From Sphagnum magellanicum (lineage: Eukaryota; Streptophyta; Sphagnopsida; Sphagnales; Sphagnaceae): a DNA stretch of 64,000 nt. This document shows positions 49,560 through 59,500 of this stretch, piece after piece; position 1 is the stretch's first letter, and each line of letters starts with the position of its first letter. The stretch covers positions 5,905,349 through 5,969,348 of the forward strand of contig CM038918.1 of assembly GCA_021904315.1 (NCBI GenBank), given 5' to 3'. Below the pieces are notes generated by a model. It made no database searches. It was not told the origin of the DNA and worked only from the letters and a program-made list of their open reading frames with translations. Both the position numbers and the translations under genes were made by a program.

Positions 49560-50470
49560 ATTAGTAGTGCCAATTTAGAACCCCATAGCCCTTTCTCTTT
49601 CTTATGGGCTTGGTTCATTTCAAGTGGCTAAAGCATGACAATACACCAAGCTTGGTCCATCTCCCTAAAAGGCGTGTGCTCTTGGGAAGGAGACAAAGGT
49701 GGGAAAAACACCTCTTGGTTTTCCTATTGTGTTTGCAAGAAACCAAGGAGTTTCTTTTGCCTTGTAACTAGTTAGTAGGAGCTCTGATCATCCAATATGT
49801 GAGAAACCTATAGGTTGGGGTCTTTGACGGTGTATCTTAGAGCTAACTACAGAACTAAGAGTGAGGCAAGGTTGGTCCACTAGTTACGCAACCGGTGCAG
49901 ATAGGAACCGCATTGGGCCACATCCAATAAGAGCGGCTCTCCAAGGTAATGTTTTACCAACGTGTACTATTCCTAGACTTTCTCCGTTTGGTCAAGTTAA
50001 GAAGGGGTGTTCTCAATTACATAACCAAACATAAGAGAAATGGATTGAGCCCAGGTGATCAATTGTATTATGTCCGTGAAGAGACCAGATCTTCTATCAC
50101 TCAAGCCTTTTCCAAATCTAGCCGTTGAAAATCCTTGACACTCCCAACCTGAAATGATGAGGTCCACAGGGCCAAGTAATTTCATGTGTTTCTTCTGAAT
50201 TAGTTGTATGTTATAGTGCAAGAAAGTGAAACTGGCCTTCCATGCGGTGATTACAAATTGTTGTGGAAATTTGGCTATGAGCTCCATCATTCTCGATGCC
50301 ACCACTTGCCTTGCAATAGGATCAATGTCTACGTAGAAATACTTTTGAACCACCATTCTTGATTGTAGTAGGGCTTTGAGACCTATACCAATACCACCAA
50401 AGAACTCTAGTAATGTAATCCTCTCCATAGACGGTGCCTAGGTGATTAGCTAACAAAGTATTGGCTTAAT
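49560..50470 (-). pseudogene. captured cytosine-5 DNA methyltransferase domain, DNMT3-like
   Basis: The open part (49997-50428, 143 codons) contains methyltransferase motifs in normal order. Motif I is LLEFFGGIGIGLKALL (S-adenosylmethionine loop), motif II YFYVDIDPIA, motif IV VDLIISGWECQGFS with the catalytic Cys at 50138-50140, motif V RSGLFTDIIQL and motif VI YVIENTPS. After a TAA at the end of motif VI the frame continues with LLLDVAQCGSYLHRLRN (about 49905), matching motif VIII as seen in DNMT3 enzymes. Motif order is not circularly permuted as in plant DRM proteins. The usual Pro-Cys pair is Glu-Cys. No target-recognition domain is identifiable. Stops at Gln and Trp positions make it inactive here. 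In life it could have methylated element or target DNA; that is inference. Confidence 0.88.
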
Positions 50471-51640
50471 CGATTCGCCATGGCTCTCCATGTTCTCAAA
50501 ACTAGATAGAGTTTTAACCAAGGGCTTGTGAGCTGCTTTGAACCTTTGCAAAACCTCTAGTCCATGTTGAATGTCAGAGGAACCACCTTTAAGCTTTCAG
50601 TAGTTTGGGTGTAAGCTGTTTCCTCTTCATCTCTCTCTATCCATTTGTGGTTAGTTTATTGGATGTAGGAAATAATATGTGCTTCCTTGAGCATACAATG
50701 ATGAGCCATAGGACTATGGTTCCCATGTAAATCAAGGGATATGTATCCCACGTGGTGGCCATCAATCTCCCAATCCATTCGGTAGTACACATGCTCGAAC
50801 AAAATGTAAATTATGAAACCTAGTGGAAGTAGGGCCTCTTGCCTAATAAGCACATAGTAACTGGTGGCATTGGTGACTAAACATCAAACCTACATGCAAA
50901 GCTCCTGATCTGTACCGTCATTGAAATTAAGTGCAATCAAATCCAAGTTTTCCCCAAGTACCTCCTCTATGCTCCCACTAGCAGTGCGAATTTGCCACAT
51001 AGATTTCCGTGGTTTGGAGTCGAACATGCCCATCTTCTTGGTGAATTGAACTCCAAGAATCACTGGTTGGACACATGTATCAAGAAATACCACTTTGGGT
51101 CTATGTCCTCCCATTTGGATTACTAACTTAGTATTGTCGACAATGGCAACTCTGGTGGTGATGGAAGTTCTCTCACTAGGGACCACCTTCGGAAATGAGT
51201 GAGAGACTTTGTGGAAAAAATGGTTTTCCACAACACCTTCACTGAATAACAAATCCACAAGTGAAATGTTCTTAGTTCCCTTCTGATATGTGAATGTAGA
51301 ATTAGAGGTAGGAGAACCCACTAATTTAGCCATGTTAAAATTAGTGACTAGATTACGAACGCCATCTACAACACATGAGCTAATCAAATGTCTCTCCAAG
51401 GTGTTGGATGGGACTCCTATAACATGTGGATCACGGATTAATAGAAGACTTAATGTAGTGTTCAGGGTATCCTTTAATACTATAATTATGTCCTTGTTGT
51501 TTAGCTTTAAATCTTGAAAACAAAACAATGGTGTACTCACAAGCTTTTGCACCATTTCATGCATTTGAAGTTGGCACTCCATAAGCTGATCGGTGGAAAA
51601 TTGTGTGTTTTCTTAATGAACATGTACTCCTAGGACACGA
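50471..51640 (-). pseudogene. retroviral-type aspartic protease region of the methyltransferase element
   Basis: The open frame 50890-51582 holds KVVFLDTCVQPVILGVQF, where the active-site triad normally Asp-Thr-Gly reads Asp-Thr-Cys (Asp codon at 51079-51081). QIRTASGSIEEVLGE follows, as expected for the flap and strand regions. After a stop at 50890 the frame 50656-50853 continues with GYISLDLHGNHSPMAHHCML, a spacer between protease and methyltransferase that I do not recognise. Protease cuts the polyprotein in the particle. The Gly-to-Cys change would probably abolish activity. Confidence 0.75.
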
Positions 51641-51799
51641 GAATTTGATGCTCTAACAGCTTGTGGCATAGTAGTCTGCTCCCCCTCACCAATAAGGTGC
51701 ATTCTTATTCCATGTTGAAAGGACGAAAGGATTGTGGCATGACTGCTCGAGCTCCTCTAGCCCTAGTAATAGGACTTGAACCAGATGCGAGTCCATTAG

Positions 51800-53577
51800 T
51801 TTAAATTACCTGCTTAGTGGTAGAAACTCTGGGTGCCACACTAACCTCTTGAGTCACGAAGTAGGAAGGGCAAAAAGAAGTGGCAAATTCTGGTGTGAGA
51901 CTAGAATTGTGTGCACTGGAAAAAACATACTCCCCAACCATGGCATTGTGTGAGAGGCCACAGAATAACCTAGGAGGTCCCTCCCATGATCCTGAACCCT
52001 GTATAGGTTGGGCATGACCAGCTGGTTGGGAGGATTTGCCTTTTAGATTAACAAGTTGGGCCTTCAATGATTCAAGTTCATTCTGTAGAATTTGAATTTG
52101 AGTGGCATGGGCTTGAAACACCTCCTTCAACATTATGCTCCTTCTTCTTAGCATTCTTATTGGAATTACCCTTGGTGGGGAAAGCCTGAATGGAAGGCTG
52201 AAGTGCCTTGGCTTTTAGTTAAAGGGTAGTGGAAGATGTTGGCAGATTTTGCCATGGTAATCGGAATTGCTTCGATTCTAGGAACTTGGCAAAATAAACA
52301 ACTTCTTGATGTCCTTCTTTTCCACAATAATCACAAAAGAGATTTTTGGAATGAATGTTACATTCACTAACTTTGTGAGCAAGATTGCCACAGTAGTTGT
52401 AAGAAGGGAAGATGGGTGTAGCCAAGTGCATCACTTTAACCCTTGAAGAAGAATGTGATGATTTGGTTGGCGTAATTGGTGGAGGCTAAGGCCTTGAAAG
52501 TGATGGAAGTTTCATAGTATTGGCTTCATAATGTGCATGAGCTAGTTCTAGCTTTTCAAAAATGTTGTACACATCCAACAAAGTGTACGAGTCTCCAAAT
52601 TCTATAAAAACCTGTTACAAAACTTGTGCATGGAGTGTTGGAGTACCTTCTAACGAACGAAGATATAGATGGGCAACTTCCAGGTCTGTGATGCTCTAAG
52701 TATCCTCTTTAAGCTTGAGAAGCCTCCTTTAAAGCATCTTGACGGTTTCATCCTTTTGCCAAGAGAAGGTGGCAAATTGCAAAAAAATTTCAAAATTCTT
52801 AATCGGAAATTCCAGTTCAAGAACTCGAAAGAATTCCCCCACTTAATTAACAAAAATTGGTGCATTGATGGTGGCAGAAATGTTTACAATAACAACAATG
52901 AGTTGTTGAGGAAAAATGTTTACTAAAGTAGGCACTGAATCTGGATTATTGTGCATAGTCCCATGATGTGTAATAATAGTTTGTAGTGTAGCTTGAGAGG
53001 CGATGGCAATGGTTGTGGCATAAGCTAAATTGGGGATCTAGGTGATGCCCAAAATCTTCAGAAAATGTTGTTCGTAGACATCCAATGCCTCATAGTGCAC
53101 ATAACGGGCCAGTTGTTCAAATGCAAACACCTCAGTGTAATTAGTGCCATACTTGAGGTCTAATTCACAAACCACAGTTGAAAGTGTTGCTTTGAACTCC
53201 TCCAAAGAAATGGTACCTGGCCTTTCGCTAAACTTTTCAATTCTCCCAAAAAAACTATTGACCTCCATGGTGTATATGGGTGTAGAGGTAATGGCTTGTA
53301 GCGGAATATATGGTGATGGTGTGAAAGCTGGTGCGGCAACAAGAATACCCCACTAATTAACCCCTCCAAATGGATTTTGATGTACCATTGATGTAGTGTA
53401 ACTTGAACTTGAATTCATGGTAGGAGTTATACTAGATGACAGTGGCGCAGTAGACACTTGATGGTACCATCGTGAAGATCGTGAACTCAAAGAAATTAGC
53501 TCAAATGATCGTGTTTTATTTCATAGCTAATACCTTGGTTTTTGCTAAGTGGTAGTGCTCTCATCATTTGAGGACAT
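51800..53577 (-). pseudogene. gag of the methyltransferase element with coiled-coil linker
   Basis: The likely start is ATG at 53575-53577 (MSSNDESTTT), in frame with the clear capsid segment at 53038-53268 (EVNSFFGRIEKFSERPGTIS and EALDVYEQHF). Downstream blocks at about 52880-52500 (LELEFPIKNFEIF, SITDLEVAHLYLRSLEG) fit a gypsy capsid. Two zinc knuckles lie at 52219-52434: the first reads YNYCGNLAHKVSEC (first Cys now Tyr), the second CDYCGKEGHQEVVY (last Cys now Tyr). The segment 51801-52154 begins with a heptad-type helix (ILQNELESLKAQLVNLKG), likely a coiled coil. Several stops interrupt the frame. Confidence 0.78.
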
Positions 53578-53956
53578 GGTATTGTCTGATGCCCCAAAAT
53601 TTTGTAGCAATACAGAGCACTAGCTATAAGTTCTAACACAACCTATGCAATTAAATATAATTGTAATGGAAACAAAAATGTGAAGTGCTTAAGAAAACGT
53701 ACCTTAAACAGTTTTCAGTTTTTGTAATCACTAGTGCTAAATGATAAAGTAGAGGGAAAAAAAATTGTATATTTATGTATTAATAAGATTATGTAAGTGT
53801 ATGTATTAATTCAAGAGTATGTAAATGTACGTATTAATTTTTTAAAAACCTATATACAATCTTGAAAAATACGTACATATGATTGAAGAATATGGTATTG
53901 AATACATATGTACATAATATATACGATTTGAAGAATACGATGCATCGATAGGGATG

Positions 53957-54084
53957 AACGACAATGGACGGACGTCGATGGATGGACGTTTGTGGACAAG
54001 CATCGGTGGACAGATGTTTGTGGATAAATGTTTGTGGACAGACATTGATGGACGAACATATGTGGATAGACATCGGTGGATGGA
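53957..54084. repeat. 14-bp minisatellite, about nine units
   Basis: Units vary around ACATTTGTGGACAG (for example GACGTTTGTGGACA, ATGTTTGTGGACAG, ACATCGGTGGATGG). Because 14 is not a multiple of 3, the array is open in several frames and creates overlapping false ORFs on both strands. Confidence 0.9.
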
Positions 54085-54352
54085 AGGGGCTAAACGAACA
54101 GAACCTAACAGACGAATGTTGACAGTAATGGACGGCGATGGATGGCAGATGGCAATGCAATGACCACGACGTTGAAGAGTGATCCACGTTCGTGAGCTTT
54201 ATAGCGATGTCGGACGGTGATGTGATGATCACGACGTTGCAGAGTGATTTGCGTCCTCGAACTCTACAGTAATGGTGGACAAAAGAGAAGATATTTTGTT
54301 TTTTTTTCTTCTATTTCATGGTTTTTCTTTTTCTTTTTTGTTGGAACTCTAG

Positions 54353-54897
54353 GCAAACGCAAAGGCCATTGTGGCCAAAAGGTTAGAGGCCAAAGTTGAG
54401 AAGTTGAAGGCGATGGCGTCCTCATCCCTAGTTCTAGTCGGTAACACCCACATACAATGTAAAAGCTTGTTGCAACAAATGGTGGTGCCGTTGTTGTAAC
54501 ACCTGTTGTCGTTGCTTCACCTGGTCTTAATCTTGCTCCTCCTCCTCTTGGTTCAAAGCTTGTTGTGAACAAGAAATGAGTGGTGCGTCATGCCAAAAGT
54601 AATAATAGCAGTAATAATAAGGTTGCGACAAATGCAACCATCAAGAGCTTGCGAGCACAGGTGCAACAATTGGAGAAGCAGTGCCAATTTCTCACTAGTT
54701 GGAGACTTGAAGCATTACTTGGTGTTGATTCTAAAGCCGCATTTGTCGATGTTGAATTGAAAGTTAGTGATGGTTTATCTGTTGGAATCCAAGCTCCCCC
54801 AATTGCGGTTGTTGCTAGTTATGGTTGTTGTTCCTGTTGTAGTTACTATACAAGAATAGAAAAAGAAGAAGAAGTAACAACAACTCAAGAACAGTAG
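54353..54897 (+). pseudogene. coding-like stretch with coiled-coil segments, unassigned
   Basis: One frame (54353-54499) reads like a charged helix (IVAKRLEAKVEKLKAMASSS) and ends at a TAA. The region then continues in another frame to 54897, with a TGA at 54577-54579 and the helix IKSLRAQVQQLEKQCQFL at about 54640-54693. It could be a frameshifted gag-like or host gene fragment, or just an open frame in skewed sequence. No family is recognised and there is no clear start codon. Confidence 0.25.
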
Positions 54898-54987
54898 AAA
54901 CCAGCACGCAAAAGAAACCCAAGAAATTCAAAACCAAGAAAAATTTGTCGCTTTTAACATTAAGTGACAGAGAGTAGTTTTTAAAGA

Positions 54988-55322
54988 ATTAAATTGAATC
55001 AAAAAAAAGGAAAGAAAACGTAGTGTATGTAAACGATGGCCGTGTAATAACCGTCGTGAGCATCTAGAAATCCAGTCTGCCTATGGAAGAAATTCTCCCT
55101 GACAAAAGAATTTTAGAAAAGCTGATAAGAGAAGGGAAGAGCTTGGCCTTTTATACAGTCGTCAACAAAGCTGAAACCCTAAACAAGCCACAACCTTAAA
55201 ACACCTAAAAGAATACATTAACCCTAGGAGCATACATTAACCCTAAGAGCATACATTAACCCTAAAGGCATGATTGGCATGCCCGTAATTGGCCAACATG
55301 CATGAGGCCATGCATACAGGCA
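54988..55322 (-). repeat. LTR-like segment at the 5' side of the methyltransferase element
   Basis: Colinear with 45648-45962 (shared: GTAGTGTATGTAAA, GAGCATCTAGAAAT, GAAACCCTAAACAAGCCA). The minus-strand TATA box TATAAAAGGCC lies at 55145-55155 with a telo-box-like AAACCCTAA nearby. It carries three 19-bp units of CATACATTAACCCTAAG type (about 55211-55266) where the other copy has one. It probably supplied the promoter for the element. Confidence 0.6.
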
Positions 55323-55816
55323 GACATATCACTATTTCATTACACCCACTCATCTTCCCATTCGAAGGATCCATAAAGTTCACCAAAGTGGCAAACGATC
55401 TTCAAATTAAAAATGAACATTTCAAATGGTCACCATTGTTTCTACTCTAACCACATTATAATTTAGTTAAATTACTACCACATTATAGATTAAGGGCTAC
55501 CTAAAATAGGGGCTAACTAAGGTAAGAATACCTACCTAGGGGTTATTTATGGTCTACTAATTGAACTACTAAAAAAACTACCTATGTTAAGAGCTATCTA
55601 AGGCTAACCTAAAATATTACCTAATAAACATTTAACGATTACCTAGGAACGATCTAATATAAGGGCTATCAAAAGTTTACACATGAAGTTACATAAGGAC
55701 TACTTAAGGATTAACAAAAGGATTGTTTAAAGGGTTACATAAGGTTTACATAAGGGGTCACAAATCAACCCTAGGTGTCCAATTTTTATCAATTTTTTAA
55801 TTTCACATCATTAAAC
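55323..55816. repeat. CTACCTA-type degenerate tract
   Basis: About 55480-55760 is rich in CTACCTA, GGCTACCT and GGTTACAT words. No coding signal is present. Confidence 0.6.
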
Positions 55817-56530
55817 ATAATGGCTAAACCTAAGTGATAACTAGTGGCTAAAATTAAGCTAAACATAATGGCTAAATTTAGTGATTTAAAGTAATAGTTA
55901 AACCTAGTGTCTAAACTTAGTGATTTAAAGTAATGGCTAAATTTAGTGGTTAAACTTAATGACTTAAAATAATGGTTAAATTTAGTGGCTTAAATTAATG
56001 GTTAAACGTAATGGCCAAATTTAGTGGTTAAATTTAGTGATTTAAAGTAATGGTTAAACATAATGACCAAACTTAGTGGTTAAACTTGATAATTTAAAAT
56101 ATTGGTTAAACTTAGTGGGTAAGTTTACTGATTTAAAGTAATGGCTAAACTTAGTGGCTAAATTTAGTGATTTAAAATAATGGTTAAACATAATGGTTAA
56201 AACATTGATTAAGCCTAGTGATTAAATCTAGTAGTTAAACATAATCGTTAAACTTAATTGATAAACCTAATGGCTAAACGTATTTCATGGTTAAAATTTG
56301 GTTAAACCTGATGGTTAAATATAATGGTTAAATATAATGACTAAATCTAGTGTTTAAATATAATGGCTAAACAAAATGACTAAACTTTGGCTAAACATAA
56401 TGGCTAAATTTAGTTACTAAATCTAGTGGCTAAACTTAAGTTAAATATAATGGGTAGCTTTTGTGGTTAAACATAGTGGCTAAACCTAGGCTATATTTAA
56501 TGATTAAACTTAGGTTATACCTATTAACCA
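55817..56530. repeat. 13-bp minisatellite with 39-bp higher-order structure
   Basis: More than 50 tandem 13-mers related to TTAGTGGTTAAAC. In the left half three monomer types alternate in order: TTAGTGATTTAAA, GTAATGGTTAAAC, TTAGTGGCTAAAT, giving a 39-bp higher-order unit. The right half is more irregular. Confidence 0.9.
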
Positions 56531-57356
56531 AATCTAATGGTTCAATTTATGTTATGGTGAAAACTTATAACTAGGAGTCGAAGGGATTATTTTGGAAAAG
56601 GATTGCATAATTTTTTCCCAAATGAACTTTTACCTGCAAATGAATTTTTGAATGAAATTTTTTGTAACCTATTTTTAAAAATATTTAAATGTTCCCTAAT
56701 GCATCACATTTTTTGTTGTTAGTCATTATTGAATAAATATGAATTTTTAAAAATGTGCAAATTCTTTATAGATTCAATGTTTCATTTTGAAAAATGATCA
56801 TAATTTTAAATCATTACTAAAAATTTAGTTTTCACATTCTTTAGTTTTATTATACTTTAAGCTATAACTTTTTTCATACATCATGTATATTATAACCCAT
56901 TTATATGTGGTAAAAGACTCTTGAAGCTTTGAAATTTTGAGGCAATTTTGAAACATTCTTTGAATTTTTAAAGTCTTAGAATTCCACAATTTAAGAAGTA
57001 TGAGTGTTTTTTGAGTGTGACTAATATGTCCTTATCATCTATATTTTTTCCAATGAATTTTTTTTGATTATATGAGTCCTTTTGATAGTCTTTTACAAAA
57101 TTGACTTCATCTGACACAATAGGTGTACATTTTCAAATGTCCTAAATTAAAACCAAAATTTAACATTGGATCAAATGAAGTTTTACTCTAAGTTTCTTAA
57201 CATTTATATGAAGGAAAAAAAAATTAATTTGCCATGATTACTATAGTTTTAAATGGTAATAAAAAAAATGTTTGATTTTGATTAATTATGTCTAACATCT
57301 AACGCCCTTTTTGGTTCCTAGTTACGTGTTTTGACCCATTGAACCTAGTGCCAAAT
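56531..57356. other. AT-rich DNA, no gene seen
   Basis: Separates two blocks of the same 13-bp repeat. No motif recognised. Confidence 0.6.
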
Positions 57357-57430
57357 TTAATGGCTAAACATAATGGATAAACTTAATGGCTAAACTTAAT
57401 GGCTAAATTTAAATTAAACCTAATGGTTAA
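57357..57430. repeat. outlying block of the 13-bp minisatellite
   Basis: Tandem TTAATGGCTAAAC-type units, clearly the family of 55817-56530. Confidence 0.85.
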
Positions 57431-57640
57431 ATTTTGGTTAAAATTAAATAGGTAGATACTATGTAAGTAAGTGGGTAAATAAGTACATAAGTCGGATGAA
57501 GGTGAAGAATGTAGATAGGTATGTAGGTGAAAAAGTACAAATAGATAAATAAGTAAATAGGTAAATATTAAGTGCGTGGGTAATAGGTAGGTAAGTTGTT
57601 AATTAAGTAAATAGGTGGATGAGTAGTAGAAGATAGATAC
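57431..57640. repeat. GGTA/AAGTAAGT tract
   Basis: Repeated TAGGTAGGTAAG, AAGTAAGTGGGTAAAT and AGATAGGTATGTAGG words. Confidence 0.75.
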
Positions 57641-57654
57641 ATAGGGTTGATAGA

Positions 57655-57860
57655 TCTTATTGTATTTGATTAAAAATTATTGGCCATCTTGACTAAATGT
57701 TCAACTTGATTAAAGACCATTGGTCATTTTTATTAAAGATCATTGGCCATTTTGACTAAATTTTCAACTTGATTAAAAACCATTTGTTATTTTGATTAAA
57801 GATCATTGGCCATTTTGATGAATTGTTCAATTTGATTATAGATTATTGACCATTTTAACT
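57655..57860. repeat. tandem array with alternating 23-bp and 17-bp units (about 63-bp period)
   Basis: TTGATTAAAGATCATTGGCC-type units alternate with TTGACTAAATTTTCAAC-type units over about three periods. Confidence 0.8.
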
Positions 57861-59500
57861 AAGGTTGTGTAACTTGACTATGTGTATCTAGTCACATAAA
57901 CCACTATAGTAAAGTTGATTAGTCAACATATACATGTGTTATTCAAGCCTTTAGCTTTTAGTCAAAATGTAGATGTCCATTAATCAAAATGACAAGTTAA
58001 TCAATTTGAACCTCTTAAAAAATATGATTTATAATAATGTATTCATCTTCCTATTTTTGTAAATAATTTAAAACTAATGTAAGCAAGTCAAACAATATTT
58101 GATATTGTGTTAACTATTTTCAAGTCTTATTTTTCAAATATTTCATAACCATAAAATCAAGGTTGTAGGTATGTATTTGAAAAAATCAAAATCAAAGTAC
58201 AAATAGTTCCAATTAGATCTTAAAAACCTTTAAAAACTACTTGGTTTCATGAAAAAACACACAAAAGAACAAGTGGTTTTTTAGGAAGTTATTTGACTTC
58301 TTACAAAAAAGTTAAAATTGTGCTTGTATATTAGAAGTGGGCATTCAATTTTTTGAGGACCATGATTATGAGCTTAACAAATCAATTGCTATTCAATAGG
58401 GGTTTGGTGTAAGTTTTGATACCTACCCAACAATGGCAAAAATAAACAAAGATAAACCATTGAAAGGAGACCATGGGACCAATGTCTTTTTTTAAGAATT
58501 TTTGTTTATGGCCAAAGTGGTGATCATCCATAGAAAGATGTAAAAAATGACAATATCCTTGAGAAGTTTTAGCCAAATTTGGCTATAAACTAGATATAAA
58601 GTACAAATTTTTAATCATGCTTTTATATTTTAGCTCCACATTAAAAACCAAATATAAGAATATGGCAATTGAAAACCTCCATAATCATATCATTTTCAAG
58701 CTTTAATTTTAAGTTTTTGCTTTAGCAAAGCTTTGTCAATGAAAAATAGATTGCATAAAACCCACAATGAAAACAACTACCTAGCTACATCAAATTATAC
58801 TTTCAAAAATGAACAATGCTTTAATATTTAATTGTGGGCAAGATGAAGATATTTCATGTGCCCAATTTTTGTCTTCCAAATATGGAATGACATATGCTTT
58901 TGTGCTAGAAAATAAATTTGCATCAATTTTTAAATAAGTGATGTTCATATTTTGATTTGAAAAGGAATTTTTGGTCCCAATTTTAACTTTTATTTGTTTT
59001 TTATGAAACTTTTAGTCTGATCTTGATATTGGTTCTTTGGATTTCTTGAACCCTTGGTTTTGGTTATTTTCACAAAGAATTAAAAACCTATCCAGTTTAA
59101 GACAAGGTCTGATTCCATCTTCGTTACACCCCTGATTGAGGTTCTAATTAAAATTTGAAAATAAACAAGTTCTCCAATTTGGTTTCAATGGTGGTTGTAA
59201 GAAAACTTGAAACCTCCAATTTGAAGACCCTAGAACCAGACTTGAACCTCTTGCAATCCAAGAGCATGTCAACCCTTGTTTTAATCTTGAAAGAGAGCAA
59301 AAGGGAAGTGGATTTGTTGATACCGGCAAAACTCAAATTGGTGCACTGAATTGTTATGGTACCTATTGCTACTTCTATTAATTAGATGGGGTGTCTTCCC
59401 CCTTCTTTTTTTTTCTTTTTGAATAATGAGATTTTGATTGGTCCATCACTAGGGAAAAAAAGAAAAAAAAAACTTTGGAAGCTCATGAAAATAGAAGTTT
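57861..59500. other. AT-rich DNA, no gene seen
   Basis: No motif recognised. Frames at 58382-58576 and 59144-59349 are short and overlap on both strands. Confidence 0.55.

Larger units (their letters stand above)
46141..53600 (-). mobile_element. Ty3/gypsy-type retrotransposon carrying a DNA methyltransferase and a PHD finger (inactive copy)
   Basis: Reading right to left the order is gag (from 53577) with zinc knuckles, a coiled-coil linker, aspartic protease, cytosine-5 methyltransferase, reverse transcriptase, RNase H, integrase and PHD finger. Integrase after RNase H defines Ty3/gypsy order. The methyltransferase sits in pol between protease and reverse transcriptase. Domains are broken by many stops, yet long readable stretches survive, so the copy is of moderate age. 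Several active-site residues are changed (noted per domain), so it cannot be autonomous now. A degenerate primer-binding-site-like stretch (minus strand TTTTGGGGCATCAGAC) lies at about 53587-53602. Confidence 0.85.
53600..54987. other. 5' leader/flank of the methyltransferase element, with minisatellite and local duplications
   Basis: Between the degenerate primer-site-like stretch and the upstream LTR-like copy. It holds the 14-bp minisatellite (next entry), a 65-bp direct repeat (about 54160-54210 and 54225-54275, sharing ACGACGTTG and AGAGTGAT) and the plus-strand coding-like stretch 54353-54897. It has no counterpart at the 3' end of the element, so it is not simply LTR. Confidence 0.5.

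Noticed and set aside
53834-54232. 132-codon minus-strand frame with repeated CPQTSIH-like peptides
   Set aside because: It is the translation of the 14-bp minisatellite. Comparable frames are open in the other phases, as expected from a period not divisible by three.
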